Shown in pieces: positions 14,583 through 24,617 of a stretch of DNA of 64,000 nucleotides. A model generated the notes under the pieces. The model was not told the origin of the DNA, searched no databases, and worked only from the letters and a program-made list of their open reading frames with translations. Position 1 is the stretch's first letter. Every line of letters begins with the position of its first letter. The translations under genes and the position numbers were made by a program. This DNA is from Alistipes sp. GTDB taxonomy: Bacteria; Bacteroidota; Bacteroidia; Bacteroidales; Rikenellaceae. The stretch covers positions 1 through 64,000 of the forward strand of contig JAIDUK010000034.1 in the NCBI GenBank assembly GCA_029060215.1. The letters are read 5' to 3'.

Positions 14583-16601
14583 TCAGTTCTTCAACGGCAG
14601 GAACGAGTAGTTGCGCGAATAATCCATCATCTGGGCCGCATAGTCGGTCGGATAGACGATCTTCACGTCGACGACCTTGCCGTCGCGCTCGACCAACTCG
14701 TAGTCGGGATTGAGGAACCCGCCGTAGGGCTCGATGCCCAGCGCATAGTAGCGGTCGCGCACCTCGGCATGCAGGGCGGGATCGACCGCCACGGCATAGC
14801 GCTCGACCAGCGCACGCCCCGCTTCGTAGTCGCCCTCCGACTTGATGCGCTGGATCTCGCGGAGCATCTCGCCGAAAAGGGCGCGCAGTTTGGGGAAATC
14901 GTTGACCACCACGTAGCGCTTGCCGCCCTCGACTTTCCACTCGATGACGTTGTCGGCCTTGCCGCGCTCGTAGCTCCATTCGCAGATCAGCTTGCGGTTG
15001 CGCATGTGCGCTTCCTCGACGTTCTTGCCCGGCTCGATGCGCGCCAGCTGGGTCATCATGCCGTTCAGGACATACTTGGCATAGCCCGCCCACGCCACGT
15101 CGAGCGAGGGGACGAGCCCCAGCTCCACCATCTTGGGGTCGCCCAGATAGTAGAGCCCGAACAGGTCGGCGCGGGTCTCTTCGAGGGTGGAACCGTAGCT
15201 CTTCAGCTCACCGCCCGCAACGCCCGGCGCCAGCTGGCCCGAACCGTGGCCCAGACATTCGTGCAGGTCGGTGTGGAGGTCGTCGGCCAGTTTGCCGTAG
15301 CGGTCCATGCGCTCGCGGTCGTCGGCCCGCAGGACGAACTCCTCGTTGAATCCGTTGCCGTGGGCCGCCATGTCGTAGGCATAGGTGATGTTGTCGATGG
15401 TCACCGACTTCGAACCGTATTCCTTGCGGATCCAGTCGGCGTTGGGCAGGTTGATGCCGATGGGGGTGGCCGGGTAGCAGTCGCCGCCGAGCATGGCCAC
15501 GGTGATGACCTTGGCCGAGACGCCGCGGACCTGCTTCTTGCGGTAGGCGGGGTTCACGGGCGAATGGTCTTCGAACCACTGGGCGTTCTCGGAGATGACC
15601 GCCGTGCGGCGGCATGCCGCACTGTCCATGAAATTGACGTTGGCCTCCCACGACGCCTTGCGGCCCAGCGGATCGCCGTAGTCCTCGATGAATCCGTTGA
15701 CGAAATCAACGTTCGACAACGTATCCTTGACCCAGCGGATGTTGTACTCGTCGAACTTCTTCAGGTCGCCCGTGCGGTAGTATTCGATCAGCGCGCCGAT
15801 GGTCGATTTCTGCGGTTCGGCGGCCGCGGCCTGCGCCTTTTCGAGCCAGCCGACGATGCGCTCGATGGCCGGCGAATACATGCCGCCGACCTTCCACGTG
15901 CGTTCATAGAGACGCCCCGAGAGCGGATCTTTCACCAGCTGCGAGTTGAGCCCGTAGGATGCGGGTTCGGGATTGCCGGCATCGGCGGCGGCCATGGCGG
16001 CGTAGAACTTCTCGGCCTCGGCCTGCGAGACGCCGCGATAGTAGTTGCTCGACGAAGTGAGCAGCAGGTCGTCGCCCGCCCGCTGGTTGAGCCGCGTGGG
16101 ATAGGCCGCAGGGTCGAAGATGGCCGTGCAGACCTCGCCGCGCAGGGCGTTGAGCTCGTCGCCGAACTTCTCCTCGGGGATGGTCTCGATGACCGAAAGC
16201 AGGTATTGCTCGGTGAATTCGGGCACGAACTTGTCGTTGGAATAGTGGTGGTGGATGCCGTTGGCGAACCACACTTTCTTGAGGTATTTTTCGAGCGCAA
16301 GCCACTCGGCCGTCGTGCGGTCGCCCGCATAGTTTTCGTAGAGGGTCTCCAGCGTGCGGCGCACGGGCAGGTTGGCCGGGCAGTTCTGGTCGAACAGGAT
16401 GTCGCGGCCGCACTTGGCGGCTTGGGCCAAATAATAGACCAGCTCCTTCTCTTCGAGAGGAAGCCGCTCGAAGCCGGGGACCTCGTAGCGGATCACCTTC
16501 ACGTCGTCGAAACGGTCGACGATCCACGGTTCGTCGCCCTGCGGCGCGGCGCACGAGGCGAGCATGATGGCAGAAAAAGACATAGCAGCGATTTTTTTCA
16601 T
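14583..16601 (-). CDS. Dipeptidyl peptidase III (peptidase family M49), lipoprotein
   Basis: 672 residues; a zinc exopeptidase that releases N-terminal dipeptides. The M49 motif HECLGH (HExxGH, residues about 447-452) and the downstream ETRADLFGLYYL motif (ligand Glu plus RAD) are both intact. The N-terminus has a lipoprotein signal (MLASCAAPQG), so the enzyme should be membrane-anchored in the periplasm or outer membrane rather than cytosolic like eukaryotic DPP III. It stands alone on the minus strand between the panC promoter and FISUMP element B, whose ends may be the two arms of its terminator. Confidence 0.92.
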   Translation of the reverse strand: MKKIAAMSFSAIMLASCAAPQGDEPWIVDRFDDVKVIRYEVPGFERLPLEEKELVYYLAQAAKCGRDILFDQNCPANLPVRRTLETLYENYAGDRTTAEWLALEKYLKKVWFANGIHHHYSNDKFVPEFTEQYLLSVIETIPEEKFGDELNALRGEVCTAIFDPAAYPTRLNQRAGDDLLLTSSSNYYRGVSQAEAEKFYAAMAAADAGNPEPASYGLNSQLVKDPLSGRLYERTWKVGGMYSPAIERIVGWLEKAQAAAAEPQKSTIGALIEYYRTGDLKKFDEYNIRWVKDTLSNVDFVNGFIEDYGDPLGRKASWEANVNFMDSAACRRTAVISENAQWFEDHSPVNPAYRKKQVRGVSAKVITVAMLGGDCYPATPIGINLPNADWIRKEYGSKSVTIDNITYAYDMAAHGNGFNEEFVLRADDRERMDRYGKLADDLHTDLHECLGHGSGQLAPGVAGGELKSYGSTLEETRADLFGLYYLGDPKMVELGLVPSLDVAWAGYAKYVLNGMMTQLARIEPGKNVEEAHMRNRKLICEWSYERGKADNVIEWKVEGGKRYVVVNDFPKLRALFGEMLREIQRIKSEGDYEAGRALVERYAVAVDPALHAEVRDRYYALGIEPYGGFLNPDYELVERDGKVVDVKIVYPTDYAAQMMDYSRNYSFLPLKN

Positions 16602-16736
16602 ATCGGTTCGGGTTTGTCAACGTGCGAAGATAGCAAAAATCCGGCAAAAACAGCCCGAACCCGCCGTCCGGCGATGGCGAAGCAAGGATTTTCAATGCTT
16701 AATTTTTCATTTTTAATTATCTTTTCTACCTTTGCC

Positions 16737-16744
16737 CCGCAACC
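16737..16744 (+). promoter_or_regulatory. -7 box for panC-panD
   Basis: TACCTTTG, 18 nt before ATG 16763. Confidence 0.65.
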
Positions 16745-16762
16745 CGATTCAAAACCGAAGAA

Positions 16763-17599
16763 ATGAAGATATACACGAGCGCCGAAGCCCTGCGCGCAGC
16801 ATTGGACAAGGTCGATGCGGCAGGCGTCGGATTCGTCCCGACGATGGGCGCCCTGCATGCGGGGCACCGTTCGCTGGTGGAGCGGGCACGGCGCGAGAAC
16901 GCGACCGTGGTGGTGAGCGTCTTCGTCAACCCCACGCAGTTCAATGACAAGAACGACCTGCGCTGCTATCCCCGCACCCCCGAAGCCGATGCGCGGCTGC
17001 TGGAAGAAGCCGGGGCCGACATGGTGCTGATGCCCTCGGTCGAGGAGATCTACCCCGAGCCCGACACGCGGCAGTTCGACTTCGGACAGATCGACAAGGT
17101 GATGGAAGGGGCTACGCGCCCCGGCCATTTCAACGGCGTGGCTCAGGTCGTCAGCCGGCTGTTCGGCATCGTACGCCCGGCCCGCGCCTACTTCGGCGAG
17201 AAGGATTTCCAGCAGATCGCCGTCATCCGGGCCATGGTCGCGCAACTGGAACTCCCGGTCGAGATCGTCGAATGCCCCATCGTACGCGGCGACGACGGAC
17301 TGGCCCTCTCCTCGCGCAACCAACTGCTCGACCCGGCGCACCGGGCCGCAGCCCCGCACATCTACGCCACGCTGCGCGCCGCCGCCGAGAGATCGCACGC
17401 TCTCCCGCCCGCCGAACTCAAGGCATGGGTCACGGCCGAGGTCGAACGCAATCCGCTTCTGAAAGTCATCTATTACCAGTCGGTCGACGCCCTGACTATG
17501 CAGGAAGTGGCCGCATGGGACGCCGCCCCCCGCATACAGGGCTGCATCGCCGTGCAGGCCGGCCCGATACGTCTTATCGACAACATCCGAATCCGATAA
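16763..17599 (+). CDS. panC: Pantothenate synthetase (pantoate-beta-alanine ligase)
   Basis: A 278-residue cytosolic enzyme condensing pantoate and beta-alanine with ATP. Motifs: [12 protein letters not shown] (about 27-38; HxGH), [11 protein letters not shown] (about 52-62), FGEKDFQQ (about 150) and the KMSKS-equivalent [11 protein letters not shown] (about 176-186). Its stop overlaps the panD start by one base (TAATG), so the two steps that use beta-alanine are translationally coupled. Confidence 0.96.
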   Translation: MKIYTSAEALRAALDKVDAAGVGFVPTMGALHAGHRSLVERARRENATVVVSVFVNPTQFNDKNDLRCYPRTPEADARLLEEAGADMVLMPSVEEIYPEPDTRQFDFGQIDKVMEGATRPGHFNGVAQVVSRLFGIVRPARAYFGEKDFQQIAVIRAMVAQLELPVEIVECPIVRGDDGLALSSRNQLLDPAHRAAAPHIYATLRAAAERSHALPPAELKAWVTAEVERNPLLKVIYYQSVDALTMQEVAAWDAAPRIQGCIAVQAGPIRLIDNIRIR

Positions 17600-17958
17600 T
17601 GAAATTCCAGATCGAAGTCATCAAATCGAAAATCCACCGGGTGCGGGTCACGCAGGCCGACCTGAACTACGTGGGGAGCATCACCATCGACGAAGCGCTC
17701 TTGGAAGCGGCCAACATCATCGAAGGCGAGAAGGTCCAGATCATGGACATCGACAACGGCGAACGTTTCGAGACCTATGTGATCAAGGGTCCGCGCGAAA
17801 GCGGCTGCATCTGCCTGAACGGCGCCGCGGCCCGCAAGGTGCAGGTGGGCGACGTGATCATCATCGCTTCCTATGCGCAGATGGATTTCGAGGATGCCAA
17901 ACAATTCCGGCCGTGGATCGTCTTCCCCGACACGGCCACCAACCGGCTGATCGGATAG
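17599..17958 (+). CDS. panD: Aspartate 1-decarboxylase (proenzyme)
   Basis: 119 residues. Makes beta-alanine from aspartate using a pyruvoyl cofactor formed by self-cleavage at Gly24-Ser25 in YVGSITID. Also conserved: the active-site Tyr/Arg region, [25 protein letters not shown] 17599 shares its A with the panC stop. Confidence 0.96.
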   Translation: MKFQIEVIKSKIHRVRVTQADLNYVGSITIDEALLEAANIIEGEKVQIMDIDNGERFETYVIKGPRESGCICLNGAAARKVQVGDVIIIASYAQMDFEDAKQFRPWIVFPDTATNRLIG

Positions 17959-17962
17959 GGGC

Positions 17963-18472
17963 ATGGAGCTGCTTTTCACCCTCTTCGCGTTCATGCTCTC
18001 GGCGCTGGGCATCATCGGGTGCATCATGCCCGCCATCCCCGGCGTCATCTTCAGCTACGTCGGGCTGCTCTGCGCTTGGGGCGCCCCCTATTCGGAACTC
18101 TCCTACGCCACCATATTCGTATGGCTGGCCATCTCGCTGGCGGTCACTCTGTCGGACTACTTCCTGCCCGCCCTGATGACCCGCCGCTTCGGGGGTTCGC
18201 GCGCCGGAGCCATCGGCGCCACGGCGGGCGCCTTCGCCGGGATCTTCTTCGGACCTCTCGGCATCATCGCCGGACCCTTCATCGGAGCTGTCGCCGGCGA
18301 ACTGCTCCACGACAGCAGCGACGCAGCCCGGGCGCTGCGCGTGGGCGCAGGGTCGTTCTTCGCGTTCCTCGTCGGCACCGGGTTCAAACTCGCCGCCTGC
18401 ATCGCCATGCTGGTGGTGATCGTCGCCGACACTTGGGGGCCGTTCAAGGAATGGGCCGCCGGGCTGTTCTGA
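17963..18472 (+). CDS. DUF456-family membrane protein
   Basis: 169 residues with four to five hydrophobic segments, Gly-rich (AGAIGATAGAFAGIFFGPLGIIAGPFIGAVAGEL), the pattern of DUF456. Function unknown. It starts 4 nt after panD and is probably the third gene of that operon. Confidence 0.85.
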   Translation: MELLFTLFAFMLSALGIIGCIMPAIPGVIFSYVGLLCAWGAPYSELSYATIFVWLAISLAVTLSDYFLPALMTRRFGGSRAGAIGATAGAFAGIFFGPLGIIAGPFIGAVAGELLHDSSDAARALRVGAGSFFAFLVGTGFKLAACIAMLVVIVADTWGPFKEWAAGLF

Positions 18473-18536
18473 ACGCAAAGCGCTGAAAAATACGGGATTT
18501 CCCCTACGGAAAATCTTTTTTTGCGATAAAAAGAGT

Positions 18537-18544
18537 TATATTTG
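18537..18544 (+). promoter_or_regulatory. -7 box for the 18573 lipoprotein gene
   Basis: TATATTTG, 28 nt before ATG 18573, with a T-rich -33 area (TTTTTTTG at about 18516-18523). Confidence 0.65.
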
Positions 18545-18572
18545 CGAACAAACCTTTTCAATCCAAAAAAAG

Positions 18573-20023
18573 ATGAAAACCGTCAAATTGTTTCTGGCCA
18601 TGCTCGCCACCGCGGCCGTAGCGGCCTGCACCGACGAGGGGGGGGGAAATCCGTCCTGATCGAAACCTCGCAGCTCGAACAAACTTTCGCGGCCGCGCAG
18701 ACCGGCCCTAAGACCATCGCTTTCACGGCGCTCGAACCGTGGACCGCGACCCTCGAAGAGACTACCCGCGCCGGGCTCGACTGGATCGAACTGGACAAGT
18801 ACGAAGGCGGCGCGGGCGACACCGAAATCACCATCACCATTCTCCGGGAAAACACCGCCGACCGCGCGCGCTGCGCGAAACTCACCATCCTTTGCGGCGG
18901 CAGCCGGGTGACCATCCTTATCGAGCAGAAAGCCGCCGGCTCCGACCCGGACGACCCCGAAAATCCCGACAAACCCGCTCCTGCCACCGTCAAATACGTC
19001 AGCCGCGTCGACTATCTGCTCATCGACAACTGCAAGGAAGAGACGAAGCGCGAGACCGTTTCGCAGACTTTCAAATACGACGAACGCAACCGCGTGGCGC
19101 AGATCGTCGAAGAATACGACCTGACAGACAAGGAGAAAGGCTCGACCCTCTACACGCTCGACTACACCCTGACCGGCGAAATCACGGTATCGGAGCACGA
19201 CGCCTCGGACGGCACGCTCTGCGGGAAAACCGTAGCCCTGCTGGACGAAAAAGGGCGCTTCAAAGAGGCGACCGAAATCACATACGGCTCCGATGAATCG
19301 GCACGCATTTCGGCCGAAGAGATCTGTTCCTACGACAGCGAGGGCCGCATCGGCAAGTGGGTCTCCAAACGTTCCAGCATGGACAACGGCAATCTCGACT
19401 CCTACGACGAAAACAAGTTCTTCTACGACGCCGAAGGGCTGCTGACCCGCTATACCTACTACGACAGCTACGACAACCACAGATTCGAGGGCGAATTCCC
19501 GGCGGCCGAATTCTACCCCAACCGCATCGCCAACGACAAGACCAACCTCGACCTGATGTTCTATGCACTGGCCGGTTCGAGCACCGACCTCGAAGATCCG
19601 CAGTGCCTGTTCACGCTGCTGCGCCTGACAGGCGGCGGCTTCGGCACATGCCTGCCCGAGAAAACGGAGGGCGGCGACGACGATTGGGCTACGTCGGACA
19701 TAGCCTACGACGGCTGGCCCGCGCCCAACGTGACGGTCCGCAAATCCTACACCTACATCAGCAGCACCCTTTCGGAAGGCGAACACCTGCCGCTTAGCTT
19801 CACCGCCGACGCCGAGGGTTGCATCACGCAGATAGCCTACGGGCAGCCCTATGCCGAATACCTCTGCGAATACGACATCGTCGTGGGCAGCGAATTGCTT
19901 CACGAGGATATGGCCGACTATCCGGACCAGTACAAGCGCTACAAGTACGAAATCCAGAACCGAAAGACGACCAAGCAGCGCGACATCGTCAATCCGGTGA
20001 CCATAAGCATCGCCTACCGCTAA
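18573..20023 (+). pseudogene. BACON-like lipoprotein gene interrupted by a G9 tract frameshift (or phase-variable)
   Basis: ATG 18573 begins a perfect lipoprotein signal (AAVAAC-TDE), but after the G9 run (18638-18646) this frame stops at 18657. The open frame that continues to 20023 (about 460 residues) begins right at the G run. A tenth G would join them: lipobox, linker DEGGGK, a BACON/Ig-like domain (FTALEPWTATLEETTRAGLDW, about 25-110) and a C-terminal region with repeated YD-like strands. Function unknown; probably surface-exposed. Either a slippage-controlled (on/off) gene, a recent mutation or an assembly error. It has its own promoter and a terminator at 20048. Confidence 0.72.
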
Positions 20024-20047
20024 ACGGCCTGCTTGCAAAATGCAACC

Positions 20048-20076
20048 GGGGCGTCTCTACAAAATAGAGACGCCCC
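20048..20076. terminator. Shared hairpin between convergent genes
   Basis: 12-bp perfect stem GGGGCGTCTCTA/TAGAGACGCCCC with loop CAAAA, between the lipoprotein gene (+) and ahcY (-). Weak T-runs on both sides. Confidence 0.6.
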
Positions 20077-20128
20077 GATTCTTTACACCAGCTCCGCCCA
20101 TCGGCAAAGGGCCGGGCGATTTTTTACT

Positions 20129-21538
20129 TTAATACCGATAGTGTTCGGCCTTGAACGGCCCCTCTTCGGGCACGCCGATATAGTCGGCCTGTTTCTTGGT
20201 CAGGCGCGTAAGCTCGACCCCGAGGTTGTCCAAATGAAGCCGCGCCACCTCTTCGTCGAGGTGCTTGGGCAGACGGTAGACGCCGACGTCCAGCTTCTTC
20301 TGCCACAGCTCCATCTGCGCAAGACACTGGTTGGTGAAAGAGTTCGACATGACGAACGACGGATGGCCCGTGGCGCACCCGAGGTTGACCAGACGTCCCT
20401 CGGCGAGGATGAAGATCGAATGGCCGTCGGCAAAGGTGTATTTGTCGACCTGCGGCTTGATGTTGGTCTTCGCGGCGCCCGACTTTTCGAGCCGCGCCAT
20501 CTGGATCTCGTTGTCGAAGTGGCCGATGTTGCAGACGATCGCCTGATCGCGCATGCGCTCCATGTGCTCCAGCGTGATGATGTCGCAGTTGCCCGTGCAG
20601 GTGACGAAGATGTTGCCCTCGGACAGGGCGCTCTCGACGGTCTTGACCTCGAAACCCTCCATAGCCGCCTGCAAGGCGCAGATGGGGTCGATTTCGGTGA
20701 CGATGACCCGGGCGCCGTACGAACGCATCGACCGTGCGCAGCCCTTGCCCACGTCGCCATAGCCGCACACGACCACGACCTTGCCCGCGATCATGACGTC
20801 CGTGGCGCGCTTGATGCCGTCGGCCAGCGATTCGCGGCAGCCGTAGAGGTTGTCGAACTTCGACTTGGTGCACGAATCGTTGACGTTGATGGCCGGAACG
20901 AGCAGCTCGCCCGCTTCCTGCATCTGGTAGAGCCGATGCACGCCCGTGGTGGTCTCCTCGCTCACGCCGCGCCACTCGTCCACGGTGCGGTGCCACTTGT
21001 CGGGATCCTCGGCCAGCAGCCGGCGCAAGGTATCGAGGATAACCTCTTCCTCGTAGGACGAGGGGGCATAGTCGAGCGTCGACGCGTCGTTCTCGGCCTT
21101 GTAACCCTTGTGGATCAGCAGGGTGGCGTCGCCGCCGTCGTCGACGATGAGCTGCGGCCCCTTGCCGCCCGGGAACGAGAGCGCCATGGCGGTGCACCAC
21201 CAATACTCGGGCAGCGTCTCCCCTTTCCATGCGAAGACCGGCACCCCGGCGGCGGCGATGGCCGCAGCGGCGTGGTCCTGCGTGGAGAAGATGTTGCACG
21301 AGCACCAGCGCACCTCGGCGCCGAGCTCGACGAGCGTCTCGATGAGCACGGCAGTCTGGATGGTCATGTGGAGCGAACCCATGATGCGCACCCCTTTCAA
21401 CGGTTTCTGCGGGCCGTACTTGCGGCGCACGGCCATCAGGCCCGGCATTTCGTACTCGGAAATCGCGATCTCCTTGCGGCCCCATTCGGCCAGCGACATG
21501 TCGGCCACCTTGTAGGGCAATGTAGTATCCAAAAACAT
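20129..21538 (-). CDS. ahcY: Adenosylhomocysteinase (S-adenosyl-L-homocysteine hydrolase)
   Basis: 469 residues; NAD-dependent hydrolysis of SAH to adenosine and homocysteine, the exit of the methyl cycle. Motifs: [16 protein letters not shown], the catalytic KSKFDN loop, the NAD-binding [27 protein letters not shown] and the C-terminal KAEHYRY. ATG 21538 lies 4 nt after the ribK stop; the track-style upstream TTG would overlap that gene. Last gene of the seven-gene rsfS operon. Confidence 0.96.
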   Translation of the reverse strand: MFLDTTLPYKVADMSLAEWGRKEIAISEYEMPGLMAVRRKYGPQKPLKGVRIMGSLHMTIQTAVLIETLVELGAEVRWCSCNIFSTQDHAAAAIAAAGVPVFAWKGETLPEYWWCTAMALSFPGGKGPQLIVDDGGDATLLIHKGYKAENDASTLDYAPSSYEEEVILDTLRRLLAEDPDKWHRTVDEWRGVSEETTTGVHRLYQMQEAGELLVPAINVNDSCTKSKFDNLYGCRESLADGIKRATDVMIAGKVVVVCGYGDVGKGCARSMRSYGARVIVTEIDPICALQAAMEGFEVKTVESALSEGNIFVTCTGNCDIITLEHMERMRDQAIVCNIGHFDNEIQMARLEKSGAAKTNIKPQVDKYTFADGHSIFILAEGRLVNLGCATGHPSFVMSNSFTNQCLAQMELWQKKLDVGVYRLPKHLDEEVARLHLDNLGVELTRLTKKQADYIGVPEEGPFKAEHYRY

Positions 21539-21542
21539 GGTT

Positions 21543-21908
21543 TTATCGTAGTTTAGCAATGTATTCCTTATCTGCGGCGATCTGCACCCGCAACTCCTCG
21601 ACCGAAGCGAAGCAACGCTCGTCGCGCACTTTGCGCCATAGCACCACGCTCAACCGCCGGCCGTAGAGCGAACCCTCGAAGCCGAAAAGATGGGTTTCGA
21701 GCCGCCGCTCCCGCCCCCCGACCGAGGGATTGCACCCCAAGTTGGACATGGCGCGGTAGCGCACGCCGTCGACCTCGGCCCACGAAGCGTAGACCCCGTC
21801 TTCGGCCGCTATCTCCTCGTCCACGCGAAGGTTGGCCGTGGGAAACCCCAATTGGCGGCCCAGCCTGCGCCCGTGTGCGACCACCCCCTCGATCCGCAGC
21901 GGCTCCAT
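21543..21908 (-). CDS. Stand-alone riboflavin kinase domain protein
   Basis: 121 residues matching only the C-terminal riboflavin-kinase half of Rib[14 protein letters not shown] (flavokinase PTAN motif, about 17-29), [12 protein letters not shown] (about 52-63), a probable catalytic Glu in RLETHLFGF and a C-terminal helix. The N-terminal FAD-synthetase half present in usual bacterial RibF (about 310 residues) is absent and is not encoded next door. It would make FMN from riboflavin and ATP. Tightly packed in an operon (1 and 4 nt gaps). Confidence 0.82.
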   Translation of the reverse strand: MEPLRIEGVVAHGRRLGRQLGFPTANLRVDEEIAAEDGVYASWAEVDGVRYRAMSNLGCNPSVGGRERRLETHLFGFEGSLYGRRLSVVLWRKVRDERCFASVEELRVQIAADKEYIAKLR

Positions 21909-21909
21909 A

Positions 21910-23016
21910 TCAGATGTTCTCGGTGAGGCGCCGCACCAGCGCGAACTGCGAAAAGAACTCCTTGGCGAAGACGCGCAGCACGGTGTAGGACGGAATGGCG
22001 AGCAGCATGCCCAGAATCCCGGCCACCGACCCGGCGACGAGGATCACCAGAAAGACTTCGAGCGGATGGGCCTTGACCCGCTCGGAGTAGAGCGTGGGCT
22101 GGAGCACGAAGTCGTCCAAACCCTTGATTGTCAGCAGAACCAAGACGATAACCGTGACGGTATGCCCCACGGAAGTCCCGGCTATGGGCGTCACGATGCC
22201 CACGAAAACCGAAATCACCCCGCCGATGAGCGGCCCGGCATAGGGCACGACGTTCATCACCCCCATGACCAACCCCACGAAAAAGGCGTCGGCGGCCGGC
22301 ATCCCGAAAGCCATCATGGCCAGCGACACGGCGAACAACAACAGCAGGCTTTCGGCCAGAATGCCGGTGAAATAACGCCCCAGCAACAAGGTGACGGAGT
22401 CGAGCGCGCGGGTGATGTTCTGACGGTAGCGTTCGGGAAACATGGCCGTGACCATCCGGTAGAAAAGGTCGTCCTCCTTGAGAAAGAAGAAGGTGATGAA
22501 CGAAATGGAAAAGATGGCCACCACCGACGAAAGGACCATGCCGAGGAGCGACGAAAAGAAGGTGTTGAGCGAATCGAGGTCGACCACCCGGCGCAGCAGG
22601 GAAGTGAGCTCCTCGGAGAGCGAAAACGAACTCTCGGGCAGGGCGAACAACTCCTGCAAGTTGTGCTGGGCCCGGGCCACGGGCTCGCCTATGCTGTTGA
22701 TGACCGCCCCGAAATCGACGTCGGCCAGCTGGTTGATCTTGTTGAACACCAGCGGCACGAACAACGAACACAGCACGGCGGCCACGGTCCAGATGACCAG
22801 CAGGGTCACCAGCGCCGCCAACGCCCGGGGCACTCGCCACTGCTTCAGGTGCAGCGCCGCCAAGCGCCCCACCAACGGCCGCCCCATGACGGCCAACACC
22901 GCCGAGACGAGGATATAAACCACGATCGACGAGAAATACCACACCACGAAAAGCACCGCCGCCGCGACGGCCGCCCCGGCGAGGAACTTCCACACGGTCT
23001 GCGGGGTCGCCGTCAT
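21910..23016 (-). CDS. AI-2E/PerM-family transporter
   Basis: A 368-residue membrane protein with about seven to eight hydrophobic segments. N-terminal pair (AGAAVAAAVLFVVWYFSSIVVYILVSAVLAVM), a large soluble insertion, then SISFITFFFLKEDDLFYRMVTAMFPERYRQ and the conserved ...PYAGPLIGGVISVFVGIV region. The family exports AI-2 or acts in Na+/H+ exchange; the real substrate is not known here. ATG 23016 overlaps the psd stop by 4 nt. Confidence 0.88.
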   Translation of the reverse strand: MTATPQTVWKFLAGAAVAAAVLFVVWYFSSIVVYILVSAVLAVMGRPLVGRLAALHLKQWRVPRALAALVTLLVIWTVAAVLCSLFVPLVFNKINQLADVDFGAVINSIGEPVARAQHNLQELFALPESSFSLSEELTSLLRRVVDLDSLNTFFSSLLGMVLSSVVAIFSISFITFFFLKEDDLFYRMVTAMFPERYRQNITRALDSVTLLLGRYFTGILAESLLLLFAVSLAMMAFGMPAADAFFVGLVMGVMNVVPYAGPLIGGVISVFVGIVTPIAGTSVGHTVTVIVLVLLTIKGLDDFVLQPTLYSERVKAHPLEVFLVILVAGSVAGILGMLLAIPSYTVLRVFAKEFFSQFALVRRLTENI

Positions 23017-23693
23017 GCTCCGGCTTTTTTGGGCAGACGTGCGATGGGAGTCTGCGACCCGACGGTGGGATCGCCCAACCCGACGAGCAGCTCGCTGTTC
23101 TTGGGCACCAGCACGTCGACGCGCGACCCGAACTTGATGAAGCCGCAGACGCTGTTCTGCTCGACGCGGTGGCCCGGCTGCATGTAGGAGACGATGCGGC
23201 GCGCGATCAGGCCCGCAATCTGGCGGAAGAGCACCCGCTGGCCCGAATCCATGCGCACGACGGTGGTCGTACGCTCGTTCTCGGTCGACGACTTGGGATG
23301 CCACGCCACCAAGAAACGCCCGGGATGGTATTTGTAGTATTCCACCTCGCCGCCCACGGGCACCCAGTTCATGTGGACGTTGGTGACCGACATGAAGATC
23401 GAAATCTGCAACATCTCTTCGTGAAGATACTCCTCCTCGCGCACCGCTTCGGTCACCACCACCCGGCCGTCGCAGGGGGCGAAGACCAAGTCGGCGTCGT
23501 GGATGCGCACGCGCCGCGGCTCGCGGAAGAACGCCACGATGAAAAACCAGAACAGCAGCAGGAAAATCGTGCTGGCCCAGATGAGCGTGGTGTTGGCGTC
23601 GCTGACCAGCAGCCGGTAGAAGAGCCACCAGATCAACAGGCACACCAACCCCGAAACGAAGATGATTTTGTAACCTTCCTTATTGATTTTCAT
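23013..23693 (-). CDS. psd: Phosphatidylserine decarboxylase (proenzyme)
   Basis: 226 residues, the short Psd type. Converts phosphatidylserine to phosphatidylethanolamine at the inner membrane using a pyruvoyl group formed by cleavage at the FGS site (GFIKFGSRVDVLVP, about 180-195). Two N-terminal transmembrane segments and FAPCDGRVVV and ISIFMSVTNVHMNWVPVGGEV are visible. Adjacent to cdsA, which supplies CDP-diacylglycerol for phospholipid synthesis. Confidence 0.94.
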   Translation of the reverse strand: MKINKEGYKIIFVSGLVCLLIWWLFYRLLVSDANTTLIWASTIFLLLFWFFIVAFFREPRRVRIHDADLVFAPCDGRVVVTEAVREEEYLHEEMLQISIFMSVTNVHMNWVPVGGEVEYYKYHPGRFLVAWHPKSSTENERTTTVVRMDSGQRVLFRQIAGLIARRIVSYMQPGHRVEQNSVCGFIKFGSRVDVLVPKNSELLVGLGDPTVGSQTPIARLPKKAGA

Positions 23694-23706
23694 GGGATAC
23701 GGGGGA

Positions 23707-24588
23707 TTAGCAGTTGAAGAATCGGATGTCGAACATCCAGTTGCACAGGATCAGGTAGACAAGCGCGAAGGGAGCCGAGAGCAGCACCGCATCGAAGCGG
23801 TCGAGCACCCCGCCGTGGCCGGGGATCGAACGTCCGGAATCCTTGACCGAGGCCGAGCGCTTGAACATCGATTCGGTCAGGTCGCCCAGCACGCCGGTCA
23901 CGGCGACGAGCAGCGCCAGACCGCCCCACGCCCGCAGGTCGCCGTCGAGCCACCGGCCCGCCGCAAGCCCCGCGGCGACCGCTCCGACCGCTCCGCCGAA
24001 GAACCCTTCCCACGATTTTTTGGGCGACAGGCGCTCGAAAAGACGGTGGCGGCCGAAAGCCATCCCCACCAGATAGGCGAAGACGTCGTTGGTCCAGATG
24101 ATGACCAGATAGGCCAGCGCCACACCCGGAAACCACTCCCCGGAAGAGCCCGACAAAAAGGCCATCCACCCGAAGCAGAGCAGCGGAAAAGCCACATACC
24201 AGACGCCCAACAGCGTGGCCCCCACCGAAGCGAGGGGATCGGCGTTCTTGCGGTAGAGTTCGCAGACAAGCATCACGGGCACCGCCAGCACGAAGAGGGT
24301 GATCAAGGCGCCTATCCACCGGTTGTCGAACACGTCGCAGCCATCGGGCATGGCAGGCAGAAGCGCGACGCAGAAAAGCGCCAGCCCCAGCGCCGTGCCC
24401 AAAATGCGCTGCGGCCGGGAGCCCTTGGCCGCGGCCAAGGCATAGAATTCCAACATCCCGGCCACCAGCAGCACCGCCAGCAAAATGGCGAAGCCGTTCG
24501 GCGACCAGATCATGAGGCCCAGCATCACGGCCACCAGCACAAGGCCGCTGAGCGTACGCACCGCAAGGTTTTTCATCTTATCGTTCAT
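23707..24588 (-). CDS. cdsA: Phosphatidate cytidylyltransferase (CDP-diglyceride synthase)
   Basis: A 293-residue polytopic membrane enzyme making CDP-diacylglycerol from phosphatidate and CTP. The C-terminal CdsA signature SMFKRSASVKDSGRSIPGHGG followed by DRFD is complete (about residues 240-264). About eight membrane segments. Between ftsH and psd in the operon, forming a short phospholipid module. Confidence 0.95.
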   Translation of the reverse strand: MNDKMKNLAVRTLSGLVLVAVMLGLMIWSPNGFAILLAVLLVAGMLEFYALAAAKGSRPQRILGTALGLALFCVALLPAMPDGCDVFDNRWIGALITLFVLAVPVMLVCELYRKNADPLASVGATLLGVWYVAFPLLCFGWMAFLSGSSGEWFPGVALAYLVIIWTNDVFAYLVGMAFGRHRLFERLSPKKSWEGFFGGAVGAVAAGLAAGRWLDGDLRAWGGLALLVAVTGVLGDLTESMFKRSASVKDSGRSIPGHGGVLDRFDAVLLSAPFALVYLILCNWMFDIRFFNC

Positions 24589-24617
24589 AGGTTCGACGGG
24601 TTAGCACGCAACCAAGA

